NCBI RefSeq assembly: GCF_002849715.1
Contig: NZ_CP018865.1
Span: 62,001 to 126,000, forward strand
Direction: 5' to 3'
Source: Arthrobacter crystallopoietes
GTDB lineage: Bacteria; Actinomycetota; Actinomycetes; Actinomycetales; Micrococcaceae
DNA: 64,000 bases
Shown here one piece after another: positions 45,581 to 53,099 of the stretch; positions within the stretch are counted from its first letter, which is position 1, and every line of letters begins with the position of its first letter. Position numbers and translations under genes: made by a program. Below the pieces are notes generated by a model. It saw only the letters and a program-made list of their open reading frames with translations. It had not been told where the DNA came from and did no database searches.

Positions 45581-46878
45581 TGGCCGGTGATATTGCCGTC
45601 GAAGGCGGGCTGGTCTGGTCAGGGCCGCACGAGCATCATCAGCACGGGCTGGTCTACATCCGGGCCGGGGTTGTGGTCCACGCAGGTCCAGCCGGAGAAG
45701 GCATCGTACCGCCGGGGACTCCTCGCCTCGACGCGACCGGGTGCACTGTCATCCCAGGACTGATCGATGCCCACGTTCATCTGACGACGAACTCGGATCA
45801 CCACAACGTGCTTCCGAGCGACATGTTCCGTGGCCAGGTGAGCAAGCCCGGAAAGCTGCTGCACGGACAGCGGAATGCCCATCGGGCCCTCGCCGCCGGA
45901 TTCACGACACTGCGGGTCATGGGACATCGGGGTGTCGGTGAGATCGAGCTGCGCGATTTCATCGATGCTGGTCTGGTCGTTGGACCACGGCTCCTGGTCG
46001 CGCCGTGGTGGATCACCATGACCAACGGTCATGGTGATCTGTTCTACCCGCCGTACACCCTGCGGGAGCAGTGGGACACTGCGGACGGTGTGGAAGAGTG
46101 CCGCAAGCTGGTGCGCCTCCAGGCCAAAGAAGGCGCGGACTTCATCAAGGTCATGGCCAGTGGAGGAATGTCGAAAGGCGAACAGCCACATTGGCCCAAT
46201 TACAGTGTCGCGGAGCTGACTGCCATCGTCGAGACCGCGCACGATTTGGATCTCCGGGTCGCGGCCCATGCACTGTCCACGGAAGGCATCCGGCGCAGCC
46301 TCGCGGCAGGCGTCGATTCCATAGAGCACGGCTCGTATCTGGATGAAGACACCGCAGCCGAGATGGCCGAGCGGGGAACCTTCCTTGTGCCCACTATGTC
46401 CTTCAATGACTGGTGCCAGCGCGAGGGAACGGGCCGCGGTCTGAGCGCTCAGGGGGTGGCCGACCTCCGGGAGGCCCACGACCGCACCCTCAAGTCGTTC
46501 GCACTGGCGCGTGAGGCCGGGGTCAAGGTGGTCATGGGTACGGACTCCTCGGGGACCCTGTGCCCGTTCGGTGCGCACGCACGGGAACTCGAACTTTACG
46601 TGGAGCATGGCATGTCGGCCGACGAAGCTCTCGCCACTGCTACTACGACCGCAGCCTCGTTGCTAGGCCGACCAGATCTTGGCGCACTGCGGGCAGGTGC
46701 CGTAGGAGATGTCGTCATCGTGGACGGAAACGTCCTCAGCGATGTCAGCCGCCTGGGTCAGCAGTCCAACATCAGACACGTCGTGCGGGCTGGACGCGAC
46801 CTCAGCGCGTTTCTGCGCGCCACTTCGGAGATTCTCGACCTTCACTCCGAGGTTGCCACTCGCCCTGCCAGGCCCTGA
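45580..46878 (+). CDS. Metal-dependent amidohydrolase (imidazolonepropionase-like)
   Basis: The ATG overlaps the preceding stop and gives 432 residues. Metal ligands of the amidohydrolase fold are visible: PGLIDAHVHLTT (HxH), a probable carboxylated Lys in DFIKVMASGG, His in RVAAHALS and SIEHGSYL, and Asp in VMGTDSSGTL. The closest fit is the Xaa-Pro dipeptidase/imidazolonepropionase-like group that hydrolyses cyclic or formyl amides. In a ring-cleavage pathway it would open a lactam or remove a formamide, as PyrC does for pyridine. Substrate unknown. Confidence 0.85.
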   Translation: MAGDIAVEGGLVWSGPHEHHQHGLVYIRAGVVVHAGPAGEGIVPPGTPRLDATGCTVIPGLIDAHVHLTTNSDHHNVLPSDMFRGQVSKPGKLLHGQRNAHRALAAGFTTLRVMGHRGVGEIELRDFIDAGLVVGPRLLVAPWWITMTNGHGDLFYPPYTLREQWDTADGVEECRKLVRLQAKEGADFIKVMASGGMSKGEQPHWPNYSVAELTAIVETAHDLDLRVAAHALSTEGIRRSLAAGVDSIEHGSYLDEDTAAEMAERGTFLVPTMSFNDWCQREGTGRGLSAQGVADLREAHDRTLKSFALAREAGVKVVMGTDSSGTLCPFGAHARELELYVEHGMSADEALATATTTAASLLGRPDLGALRAGAVGDVVIVDGNVLSDVSRLGQQSNIRHVVRAGRDLSAFLRATSEILDLHSEVATRPARP

Positions 46879-46962
46879 TCCAATACCAACACCCGTCGGG
46901 GCGGCACGGAAACGCTCGATGAACCACCGCCCCGAACTACAAAAACAAGGAGATTACGAATC

Positions 46963-47151
46963 ATGGCTCATATTGAAGCGACATTCTTTGATACCCGTTT
47001 TGACGATGAGACGTTCAGACCACAGATGGTGGAAGCCCTAACACAGGCGGTTGTCTCCGTGCTCGGTGAGAATGCGGGAAACGACACCACAGTCATCCTG
47101 CACGGTGTTGCGCCGTCACGATGGGGGTACGGCGGAAAACTCCTGGGCTGA
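46963..47151 (+). CDS. 4-oxalocrotonate-tautomerase-like protein, Pro1 replaced by Ala
   Basis: The 62-residue protein follows AAGGAG. It is almost identical to the next gene but begins MAHIEATFF, so the mature N-terminus would be Ala instead of the catalytic Pro. The rest of the fold is kept (Arg at mature position 11, ILHGVAPSRWGYGGKLL at the end). It may be an inactive or structural subunit. Fourth in the PRPP synthetase transcription unit, counting the ALDH remnant. Confidence 0.78.
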   Translation: MAHIEATFFDTRFDDETFRPQMVEALTQAVVSVLGENAGNDTTVILHGVAPSRWGYGGKLLG

Positions 47152-47224
47152 CAGAAGCCACTGACGGCACGGATCGCCTGATCAATCACCGCCCCGAACT
47201 ACAAGAACAAGGAGATTACGAATC

Positions 47225-47413
47225 ATGCCTCATATTGAAGCGACATTCTTTGATACCCGTTTTGACGACGAGACGTTCAGACCACAGATGGTCGATGCCC
47301 TAACACAGGCGGTTGCCTCCGTGGTCGGTGAGGATGCGGCAAACGACACCGCAGTCATCCTGCACGGTGTTGCGCCGTCACGATGGGGGCACGGCGGAAA
47401 ACTCCTGGGCTGA
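47225..47413 (+). CDS. 4-oxalocrotonate-tautomerase-like protein with Pro1
   Basis: The 62-residue protein begins MPHIEATFFDTRF: after Met removal Pro1 is the general base and Arg11 is conserved. Position 39 is Asn instead of the usual Arg, and Trp53 stands near the usual Phe50. 4-OT proteins tautomerise unsaturated keto acids or hydrate and dehalogenate small acids. Its upstream 40 bases match those of the preceding copy, so it arose by tandem duplication. The pair could form a heterohexamer, as in trans-3-chloroacrylate dehalogenase. Confidence 0.82.
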   Translation: MPHIEATFFDTRFDDETFRPQMVDALTQAVASVVGEDAANDTAVILHGVAPSRWGHGGKLLG

Positions 47414-47689
47414 CAGAAGCCGGATATTGGACTAGCCGCCGGGAATGATCCACCAGCAAGTCCTGCGACTTGGCCGACCATAACATTCGACGGCCAGCGC
47501 GTAGGACCGGTCCTGGAATGGACTTCCTGCAGCCCGTTGGGAATTTGGCGTGTACCGCAGCTGGGACTCGCGGTTCTGCTGGACGGGTGGTGTCTAAGCA
47601 TCCGTCACTGTCAGGAGCCACGAGCCTTTGACCGAGTCTGCGGCGGGGCATCCCGGATACTGCCAGCGTTGATCTTCAACCTGTCAGGA

Positions 47690-48490
47690 TACCCGCGTCC
47701 TTACGGCACTGGGGCGTTCCCTCAGGCAGTTGCGGAGTCCGAACGGCTTCCGTCCCGTCCTGCGGGCGTCGTCTCGGCACGGGCCAAGGACCGACGCTTC
47801 GGGCCTCTTCACGACATCCCGGTCTCCGGTCCCGCCGCGGTCTTCTGCCGCAAGTAACGGTGGTTCTGGGACGAGCCGGCCTGAGGCCGCGGGTCGTTCA
47901 CCGAGGCCATGACCAGGTGCCCCTCTCCGCGCGCGTTCAACGGCGCGGCTGCCGTGCGTGCTCGTCGATGCCGTGGTCGGCTTGGGCCGCGGCTGCGGCG
48001 ACCGCCGCGCACGGGACGGGGGTCTCGTGGCGGCTGGCCCGGTCAGCTCCTGCACGTCCGGCAGCAACGCTGCCGGACGTGGATGCACTGGCCCCAAAGC
48101 GCTCGGGATCGACGAGTACCGCTCCCTGTTCTGTCCGCCGACGAGTCGTACCCATGGATGCGGATCGAGCCGTTGATGACCACGACCGTGGACTTGAACA
48201 CGGACCGCGTGCTTGGCATCGTGGACGGCCGCGACAGCCGAGGGCGTGGGAAACGGCTCTTAGTCGGCCCGCTTACTTGGAGGCCCGAGGGGTCGAGACG
48301 GTTGTGATCAACCCATCGGCGGCGCTCCGCAAGGCGTTATGGCTGCCCTGGACTGCGGCCTCCGTCGACAGGTTCCATCTGGTCACCTAGTCGAACCAGG
48401 CGGCCGCCAAGGCGCGGCAGCGCCTGCGCCAGGAGCTCCAAGGGCCGCCTCGGACCGCCGGTCGCTCCGGGGTAGGGGACCGGCGTCTCC
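47690..48490 (+). pseudogene. Decayed ISL3-family transposase
   Basis: Several frames with stops and shifts together give ISL3 text: RRFGPLHDIPVSG then RWFWDEPA and GRGSFTEAM (zinc-finger part), GVSWRLA, VDALAPKRSG and EPLMTTTVDLNTDRVLGIVD, then PSAALRKALWLPWTAASVD and RFHLVT, then RQRLRQELQG. At least four frame breaks are needed. No intact ends are seen. It separates the tautomerase pair from the NAMPT-like gene. Confidence 0.7.
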
Positions 48491-48545
48491 CGCGCGCCCG
48501 GAACCCTTGCTTACTGGCGTCCTCCCGCGGCTACCAACCCATGAA

Positions 48546-48571
48546 ATAGAAATTTCGAATCGTTTCTACCC
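48546..48571. promoter_or_regulatory. LacI-like operator before the NAMPT-like gene
   Basis: ATAGAAATTTCGAA (48546-48559) runs into CGAATCGTTTCTACCC (48556-48571), which shares AATCGTTTCTA with the site before the monooxygenase operon. It lies about 60 bases before a -35-like TTGACA. Confidence 0.55.
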
Positions 48572-48630
48572 ACGTTTCGGTATGTAAATTCGTTGTGAAA
48601 TCGCGGTAAAAACTGCCTCCAGTCAAACTA

Positions 48631-48658
48631 TTGACATCTAAACTTGAATCGATAATGA
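48631..48658 (+). promoter_or_regulatory. Promoter of the NAMPT-like gene
   Basis: A consensus TTGACA (48631-48636), then 16 bases, then TAATGA (48653-48658). Transcription would begin about 165 bases before the start codon. Confidence 0.5.
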
Positions 48659-48830
48659 TTTGTGTCTTAGAGCACACTGTGGAGCCGATGCAGCCGCTAA
48701 CGGCCCAGGCGGAATCCGTTGTTTGCGGACGCTTGGGCGAGTCGGGCGAGCAAGGTGCAGGAGCTCTGCATTAACACCGGGGTGGGAGCCCGGTTCCAAC
48801 ACAATCCCCTCAACAAGGAAGGCTGTTCGC

Positions 48831-50315
48831 ATGGCTCTTAGTGGAGAATTCGACAACCTCATCTACAACACCGACAGTTACAAGCACTGCCACTACCCGC
48901 TGTATCCTCCCGGCACCGAGTACATCTCGAGCTACATTGAGTCCCGTGGCGGCGAGTACCCGGTCACGATGTTTGTCGGGCTACAGGCCTTCCTGCGGGA
49001 GTACCTGATGCGCCCGATCACCCTTGAGGACATCGATTACGCGGAGCACGCGATCCGCGAGCAGGGTATGCACTTCAACCGGGAAAACTGGCTCGGCATC
49101 CTCAATGACCACGGAGGATACCTTCCGGTCGAGATCGAGGCCGTCGCTGAAGGCACTGTGCTTCCCGCACGCAACGTGTTGGTCCAGCTGACCAACACGG
49201 ACCCCAAGTACTACTGGGCCACCAGTTTCTTCGAGACCGCGCTTCTCCGCGCGGTGTGGTATCCGACGACAGTCGGCACGATCAGTTGGCTGGCCAAGCA
49301 GATCATCAGGACAGCACTAGATCGCACCTCCGATCATCCCGAACTGCTGCGCCACATGCTGCACGATTACGGCGCACGCGGGGTCAGCTCACAGCAGTCC
49401 GCGGCGCTGGGCGGGCTGGCGCACCTGGTGAACTTCAGCCAGAGCGACACCACGCCGGGCATCATCGGGGCAAAGAAGTACTACAACGCCGTCGCACCAT
49501 CGAACTCCGGCCCGAACTCTGAGCACGCCAGCTTCACGGCCTGGGGCCGGGACCACGAGGTCGACGCACTGCGCAACATGCTCAACGTGCACCGCGACAA
49601 GGGGGTCGTGCTGCTGCTCACCGACACCTACGACCACGAGAACTGCGTCAAGAACATCATCGGCGGAGACCTCCGCGAGGAGATCCGGAACTTCCCGGGC
49701 ATGGTGGCAGCGCGGCCGGACTCGGGCGACCCGGTACAGGTGACCGCTGATACGACCCAGTGGCTGATGGACGCCTTCGGCTTCGAGACAAACTCCAAGG
49801 GGTTCAAGGTCTTGCCTCCCTGCATTCGCGTGGTTCAGGGCGACGGCATAACGTTCGAGAGCCTGCGGAGCATCTTAACCGAGATGGAGCGCCGCGGTTT
49901 CTCGGCCGAGAACGTCCTCTTCGGGATGGGCGGCGGCCTGCTACAGCACTGCGATCGGGACACGATGAACTTCGGCCAGAAGGCCAACGCAGTCCGGATC
50001 AATGGAGAATGGCGCGACATCGCCAAGACGCCCACAGGTGCCGGCTTCAAGGTCTCGAAGGCAGGGCGCCTGGCGTTGGTCAAAGTGGACGGCGAGTACC
50101 AAACCGTTCGGCGCGACTCGGTTTCTCCAGAGGAGAATCTGCTCAAGCCGGTATTCCGCAACGGCCACCTGCTCAAGAAGTGGGACTTTACCGAACTCAT
50201 CGCCAACAGCGAAGCAGAGGTGCCCGAGTCCTATTACAACGAAGTGATCGCACCAATGCTGACCACCAGTGAGCAGACCGAAGAAGAGAGGGCCCTCACC
50301 GGCGTCTCGGCCTAG
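48831..50315 (+). CDS. Nicotinamide phosphoribosyltransferase (NAMPT) family protein
   Basis: The 494-residue protein starts at the ATG eight bases after AAGGAAGG and is the normal length for the family. PRPP-site residues are kept: Tyr17 (NTDSYK), Arg183, Asp206, His232 and Arg295 in ARPDSGDP. The base pocket differs from the human enzyme: Tyr180 replaces Phe193 (HDYGARG), and the SVPAAEH loop is SGPNSEH, placing Asn229 and Ser230 where Ala244 and Ala245 stand. It joins PRPP to a pyridine-like base. With ribose-recycling and ring-oxidising neighbours, a different heterocycle is likely. NAD salvage remains an alternative, but no NMN adenylyltransferase is present. Confidence 0.88.
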   Translation: MALSGEFDNLIYNTDSYKHCHYPLYPPGTEYISSYIESRGGEYPVTMFVGLQAFLREYLMRPITLEDIDYAEHAIREQGMHFNRENWLGILNDHGGYLPVEIEAVAEGTVLPARNVLVQLTNTDPKYYWATSFFETALLRAVWYPTTVGTISWLAKQIIRTALDRTSDHPELLRHMLHDYGARGVSSQQSAALGGLAHLVNFSQSDTTPGIIGAKKYYNAVAPSNSGPNSEHASFTAWGRDHEVDALRNMLNVHRDKGVVLLLTDTYDHENCVKNIIGGDLREEIRNFPGMVAARPDSGDPVQVTADTTQWLMDAFGFETNSKGFKVLPPCIRVVQGDGITFESLRSILTEMERRGFSAENVLFGMGGGLLQHCDRDTMNFGQKANAVRINGEWRDIAKTPTGAGFKVSKAGRLALVKVDGEYQTVRRDSVSPEENLLKPVFRNGHLLKKWDFTELIANSEAEVPESYYNEVIAPMLTTSEQTEEERALTGVSA

Positions 50316-50327
50316 CCCGCTGGGGGC

Positions 50328-50386
50328 AAGTCTCCTGCCCGACCTCCAAACAACCAGTAATGTTCGGAGGTCGTGGCAGGAGACTT
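50328..50386 (+). terminator. Long interrupted hairpin between the NAMPT-like and flavin reductase genes
   Basis: AAGTCTCCTGCC (50328-50339) and ACCTCC pair with GGAGGT and GGCAGGAGACTT (50375-50386) around an 18-base loop. It begins 13 bases past the NAMPT-like stop. No U-tract follows; it may be a terminator or an attenuator in the flavin-reductase leader. Confidence 0.6.
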
Positions 50387-50402
50387 ACCAGCAACGACAC
50401 CT

Positions 50403-50448
50403 ACAAATGGAGAAACGGCGTGTCCACAAATCGAGAAACATCGTGTCC
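50403..50448 (+). repeat. Tandem 23-bp direct repeat in the flavin reductase leader
   Basis: Two adjacent 23-base copies beginning ACAAATGGAGAAACGG and ACAAATCGAGAAACAT, both ending CGTGTCC, differ at three positions. They lie between the hairpin and the ribosome site and contain GAGAAAC, similar to LacI half-sites. Possibly a regulator site. Confidence 0.6.
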
Positions 50449-50482
50449 ACCGCCTTCTCTGGGACAGAGTAAGGAGTGGAAA

Positions 50483-51439
50483 ATGTCGGACTTCAAGGAA
50501 CTTGTGTGCTCCGTCTGGGACGCTGCCTGGAATCATGGCAACGCGGACGCCCTGGATGACATCGTTCATCCGGACTATGCGCTCGAAAACGCGGATTCAG
50601 GACACACCTCGGGCCTCGCTGAGCTGAAAGTGGAGGTCCGCGAAATGCGGGCCGCGATCCCCGACCTGCGGACGACCGTCGATAAGATCGTCGTAGACGA
50701 CGACGACTTTGCGATTTTCTGGTCCGCAACCGGCACATTCCTGAACCCCCTCGGCGATGTTCCCGCGACCGGACGCAGTTTGCAGACCTGTGGCGCCGTC
50801 CAAGGAGTCCTGCGTGAAGGACGGATCATCCGTGAGCGTGTCACCTGGGACCTCAGTGAAGACATGCTGTCCGACCTGGGGGCGCCCAGGTTGCGGTCCG
50901 CATTCGAACCGGCCCGCGCGCAGGCCGGCTCCGGCGAACCCGAAGAGGGGCCCAGCATCGAGGCACTCAAAGAGTTCAACCGCAAGTTCGTGACCGGAGT
51001 GACCGTGGTGACAACCACCGATTCCGAAGGCCGGCCGCGCGGGCTGACACTCAGCGCCTACACGCCCGTGTCATTGGATCCGCCCCTCGTCCTCGTGTGC
51101 GTACAGAAGACGTCCTCCACCTATCCTGCGCTGTTCGAGTCCGAACACCTCGGCATCAACATCATCGCCAATACCCAACGCGCCGCCGTCGACAAGTTCG
51201 CTTCCAAAGCAGATGACAAGTTCGCCGGACTCGATTGGCATACGGGACCGGCTGGGTCCCCGCTCATCCGCGGTTCAGCCGCGTCGATCGAGGCAGAGAT
51301 CAAGGAGCGCTTCCAGGCTAAGACACACACGGTGTTCATCGCACGGGTCACCCACCTGGAGGTCTCGGACCTCGACCCGATGCTTTACGTTTACATGTCC
51401 GGGCAGTTCTACGATGGTGCCGCACTCAAGGAGCTCTGA
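50483..51439 (+). CDS. SnoaL-like domain fused to a flavin reductase
   Basis: The start at MSDFKELV follows AAGGAG and gives 318 residues. Residues 1-135 are SnoaL/NTF2-like (LDDIVHPDYALENADSGHTSG, REMRAAIPDLRTTVDKIVVDDD). Residues 155-318 are a flavin reductase split barrel (FNRKFVTGVTVVTTTDSEGRPRG, LSAYTPVSLDPPLVLVCVQKTSSTYPALFESEHLGINI). The reductase would supply FMNH2 to the luciferase-like monooxygenase, as PyrE does for PyrA. The SnoaL part may act on the unstable oxygenated product or dock the partner. This fusion order is unusual to me. Confidence 0.82.
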   Translation: MSDFKELVCSVWDAAWNHGNADALDDIVHPDYALENADSGHTSGLAELKVEVREMRAAIPDLRTTVDKIVVDDDDFAIFWSATGTFLNPLGDVPATGRSLQTCGAVQGVLREGRIIRERVTWDLSEDMLSDLGAPRLRSAFEPARAQAGSGEPEEGPSIEALKEFNRKFVTGVTVVTTTDSEGRPRGLTLSAYTPVSLDPPLVLVCVQKTSSTYPALFESEHLGINIIANTQRAAVDKFASKADDKFAGLDWHTGPAGSPLIRGSAASIEAEIKERFQAKTHTVFIARVTHLEVSDLDPMLYVYMSGQFYDGAALKEL

Positions 51440-51499
51440 ATGGATCCCACACGCGGGAATCCGCGCCCGCGGCGCTGGTCCGCGGACATGGAGGCGAGG

Positions 51500-51890
51500 A
51501 CGGGGCTGATGCCGGGCCGACGGAATGTGTCGAGGAGGGCGCCTGTAGCTGTAAGGCTGAAGCGGGAGGGCCTGAGCAAGTCGATGCGCCGATGGCCGGG
51601 CGGCTGGGAATGGACCACCAACAGCTGCAGCAATTCGTCTCCTCCTCCGCCACGGAAGGTCGAGCCGGTCTGCCTTCGCGCTTGGCCGCCTGTCGATGGA
51701 GGCGGTCGAACCCGGGGCATGAGTCGCCGACGACACCGGGGTCAGGAAGGACAGCACCGCCTCCGTGTGTTGCCCGGCAGTACTCGGACACGCAAGGCAA
51801 GGTCGGCAACTGCCAGGTCCCGGTGTCAGGACATGCGCCACCAACGCGGCCCTGTGCCCGAGTCCTAGGACAACACGGGCCCTGCAACTG
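51500..51890 (+). pseudogene. Decayed IS701-family transposase fragment
   Basis: Frames with shifts read like the middle of an IS701 DDE transposase: QQLQQFVSSSATEG, a VDDTG-like area broken by a stop, and VARQYSDTQGKVGNCQVPVSGH, where intact proteins have ARQYSGTLGKVGNCQVAV. No ends are visible. It closes catabolic cluster 1 on the right. Confidence 0.65.
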
Positions 51891-51974
51891 CCGCTGAAGC
51901 CAGCTTTAGCCGCCATCAACCACCACCCATCTGATCCGGCCTCAATTCTTCTGACCTAGAAACAGCGATCCTCC

Positions 51975-52205
51975 ATGACAGACTCCATTCACGAAGTCAC
52001 CCTCCAGGCAGTTGCCGGGACCGGCTGGGAAGCCCTCCAGGAACAGCTGGAGGGCACCCATGACGAAGTGCGTTCCTTTGCCGTGTCGGACGGACGATAC
52101 GGAGTACTCGTCACCCGGCACCGCCACGATGCGTATACCCTCGCCGTGAGCCCCGAGGTTCCCTACGGCATGACTTACGAGCGGCACGACACGGGAACCC
52201 CGTAA
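51975..52205 (+). CDS. Small hypothetical protein (76 aa)
   Basis: It begins MTDSIHEVTLQAVAGTGWEAL and is mildly acidic with a strand-rich middle (RYGVLVTRHRHDAYTLAVSPEVPYGMTYERH). No recognised family. Codon use looks normal for the region. The ribosome site is weak (GATCCTCC). It may be a remnant of a small accessory gene cassette. Confidence 0.45.
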   Translation: MTDSIHEVTLQAVAGTGWEALQEQLEGTHDEVRSFAVSDGRYGVLVTRHRHDAYTLAVSPEVPYGMTYERHDTGTP

Positions 52206-52485
52206 GGAACACCGGACTGCCTCACCCTGCACCTACCTGAGACCCGGGGGCGACCCCCACGGCGCCACCGGAGACGGATGCCTCCCGCCACGGGCAGCAC
52301 CGGGCATCACCCCCTGCCGGCGCTGCCCGGGCATCCGTTCCGCCGGGGTACGACCGGGAACCGCGCCGGATCCGGAACCGGAGCCTCCCCGGACATTTTG
52401 GCTCCGGGCGGGCCCTGTCGGCAGATCTCATCATGCACCCTTCACCCCGAGCCCACCCGGCAACCCCGAGAAAGGCCATGGCACC

Positions 52486-52695
52486 ATGACGGACAACACC
52501 GACACCGACCGAGACTCCGACGCCCTCCGGCCCGGCGACCACGTCGAAGTCCTGGGAAACGAACATCTCCACTACAACGCATACGTGGAGGACACCTTGC
52601 CGCAATTCAACATCGCATGGGTCCGGGAACAGCGGACCGGGGAACGCAAAATGCTCTTCACCAACGAATGCCGCATCCTCCGGCGCGAAACCTAA
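52486..52695 (+). CDS. Small Tudor/KOW-like hypothetical protein, paralogue of the gene at 61943
   Basis: The 69-residue protein follows GAGAAAGG. After an acidic leader it reads LRPGDHVEVLGNEHLHYNAYVEDTLPQFNIAWVREQ then GERKMLFTNECRILR, a small beta-barrel pattern. The protein at 61943 has the same skeleton (LRRGDRIEAVGPDRVRYNGRVEE, GTRKMLDTIDYSVRIV). The two flank catabolic cluster 2. Function unknown. Confidence 0.6.
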   Translation: MTDNTDTDRDSDALRPGDHVEVLGNEHLHYNAYVEDTLPQFNIAWVREQRTGERKMLFTNECRILRRET

Positions 52696-53099
52696 TCCTG
52701 CCAGCCACCGCCCCGAGCCCGGCGCCGTCCACCCGGGGGCCGCGCCCGCGTTTACGGGACCAGGCGTGTCAGGCGGGCGGTTCGCTCACGGATAGCGTCT
52801 GGCGCTACCCGTCGATTGGGCCCTCCAAACTAGTGACGAACGACCTCGTTTGCGTCCTGCTCGACATTGTCCTCAATCAGGGGGCGGTTACTTCGAGGAA
52901 GGCCGGCCCACGCCTGAGGCCCTAATTGCCAGCGCCCGAGATGCCCGTTACATTTATTCAGTCCTCGAGGGCCGGGGATATGGGTCCGCATCTTCCCTTT
53001 GCAGATTCTGCTGCGGGCGCCTTTCCTGGCCAACGTCGCCCTAACGCTTGCGAGTAGAACTAGGGCGAGATAGGACGTCTATCCGGTAATGATTACTCG
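52696..53099. other. Intergenic stretch, no gene seen
   Basis: About 400 bases without family-like coding. At 53040-53059 lies CCTAACGCTTGCGAGTAGAA, related (17 of 20) and in the same orientation to an element at 34444-34463. The lyase operon ends at the right edge. Confidence 0.4.

Noticed and set aside
44424..50315. Phage-like NAD+ reconstitution (NAMPT plus PRPP synthetase) defence counter-system
   Set aside because: No NMN adenylyltransferase is present, and the genes are embedded among ring-oxidising and ribose-recycling enzymes under a LacI-like regulon.
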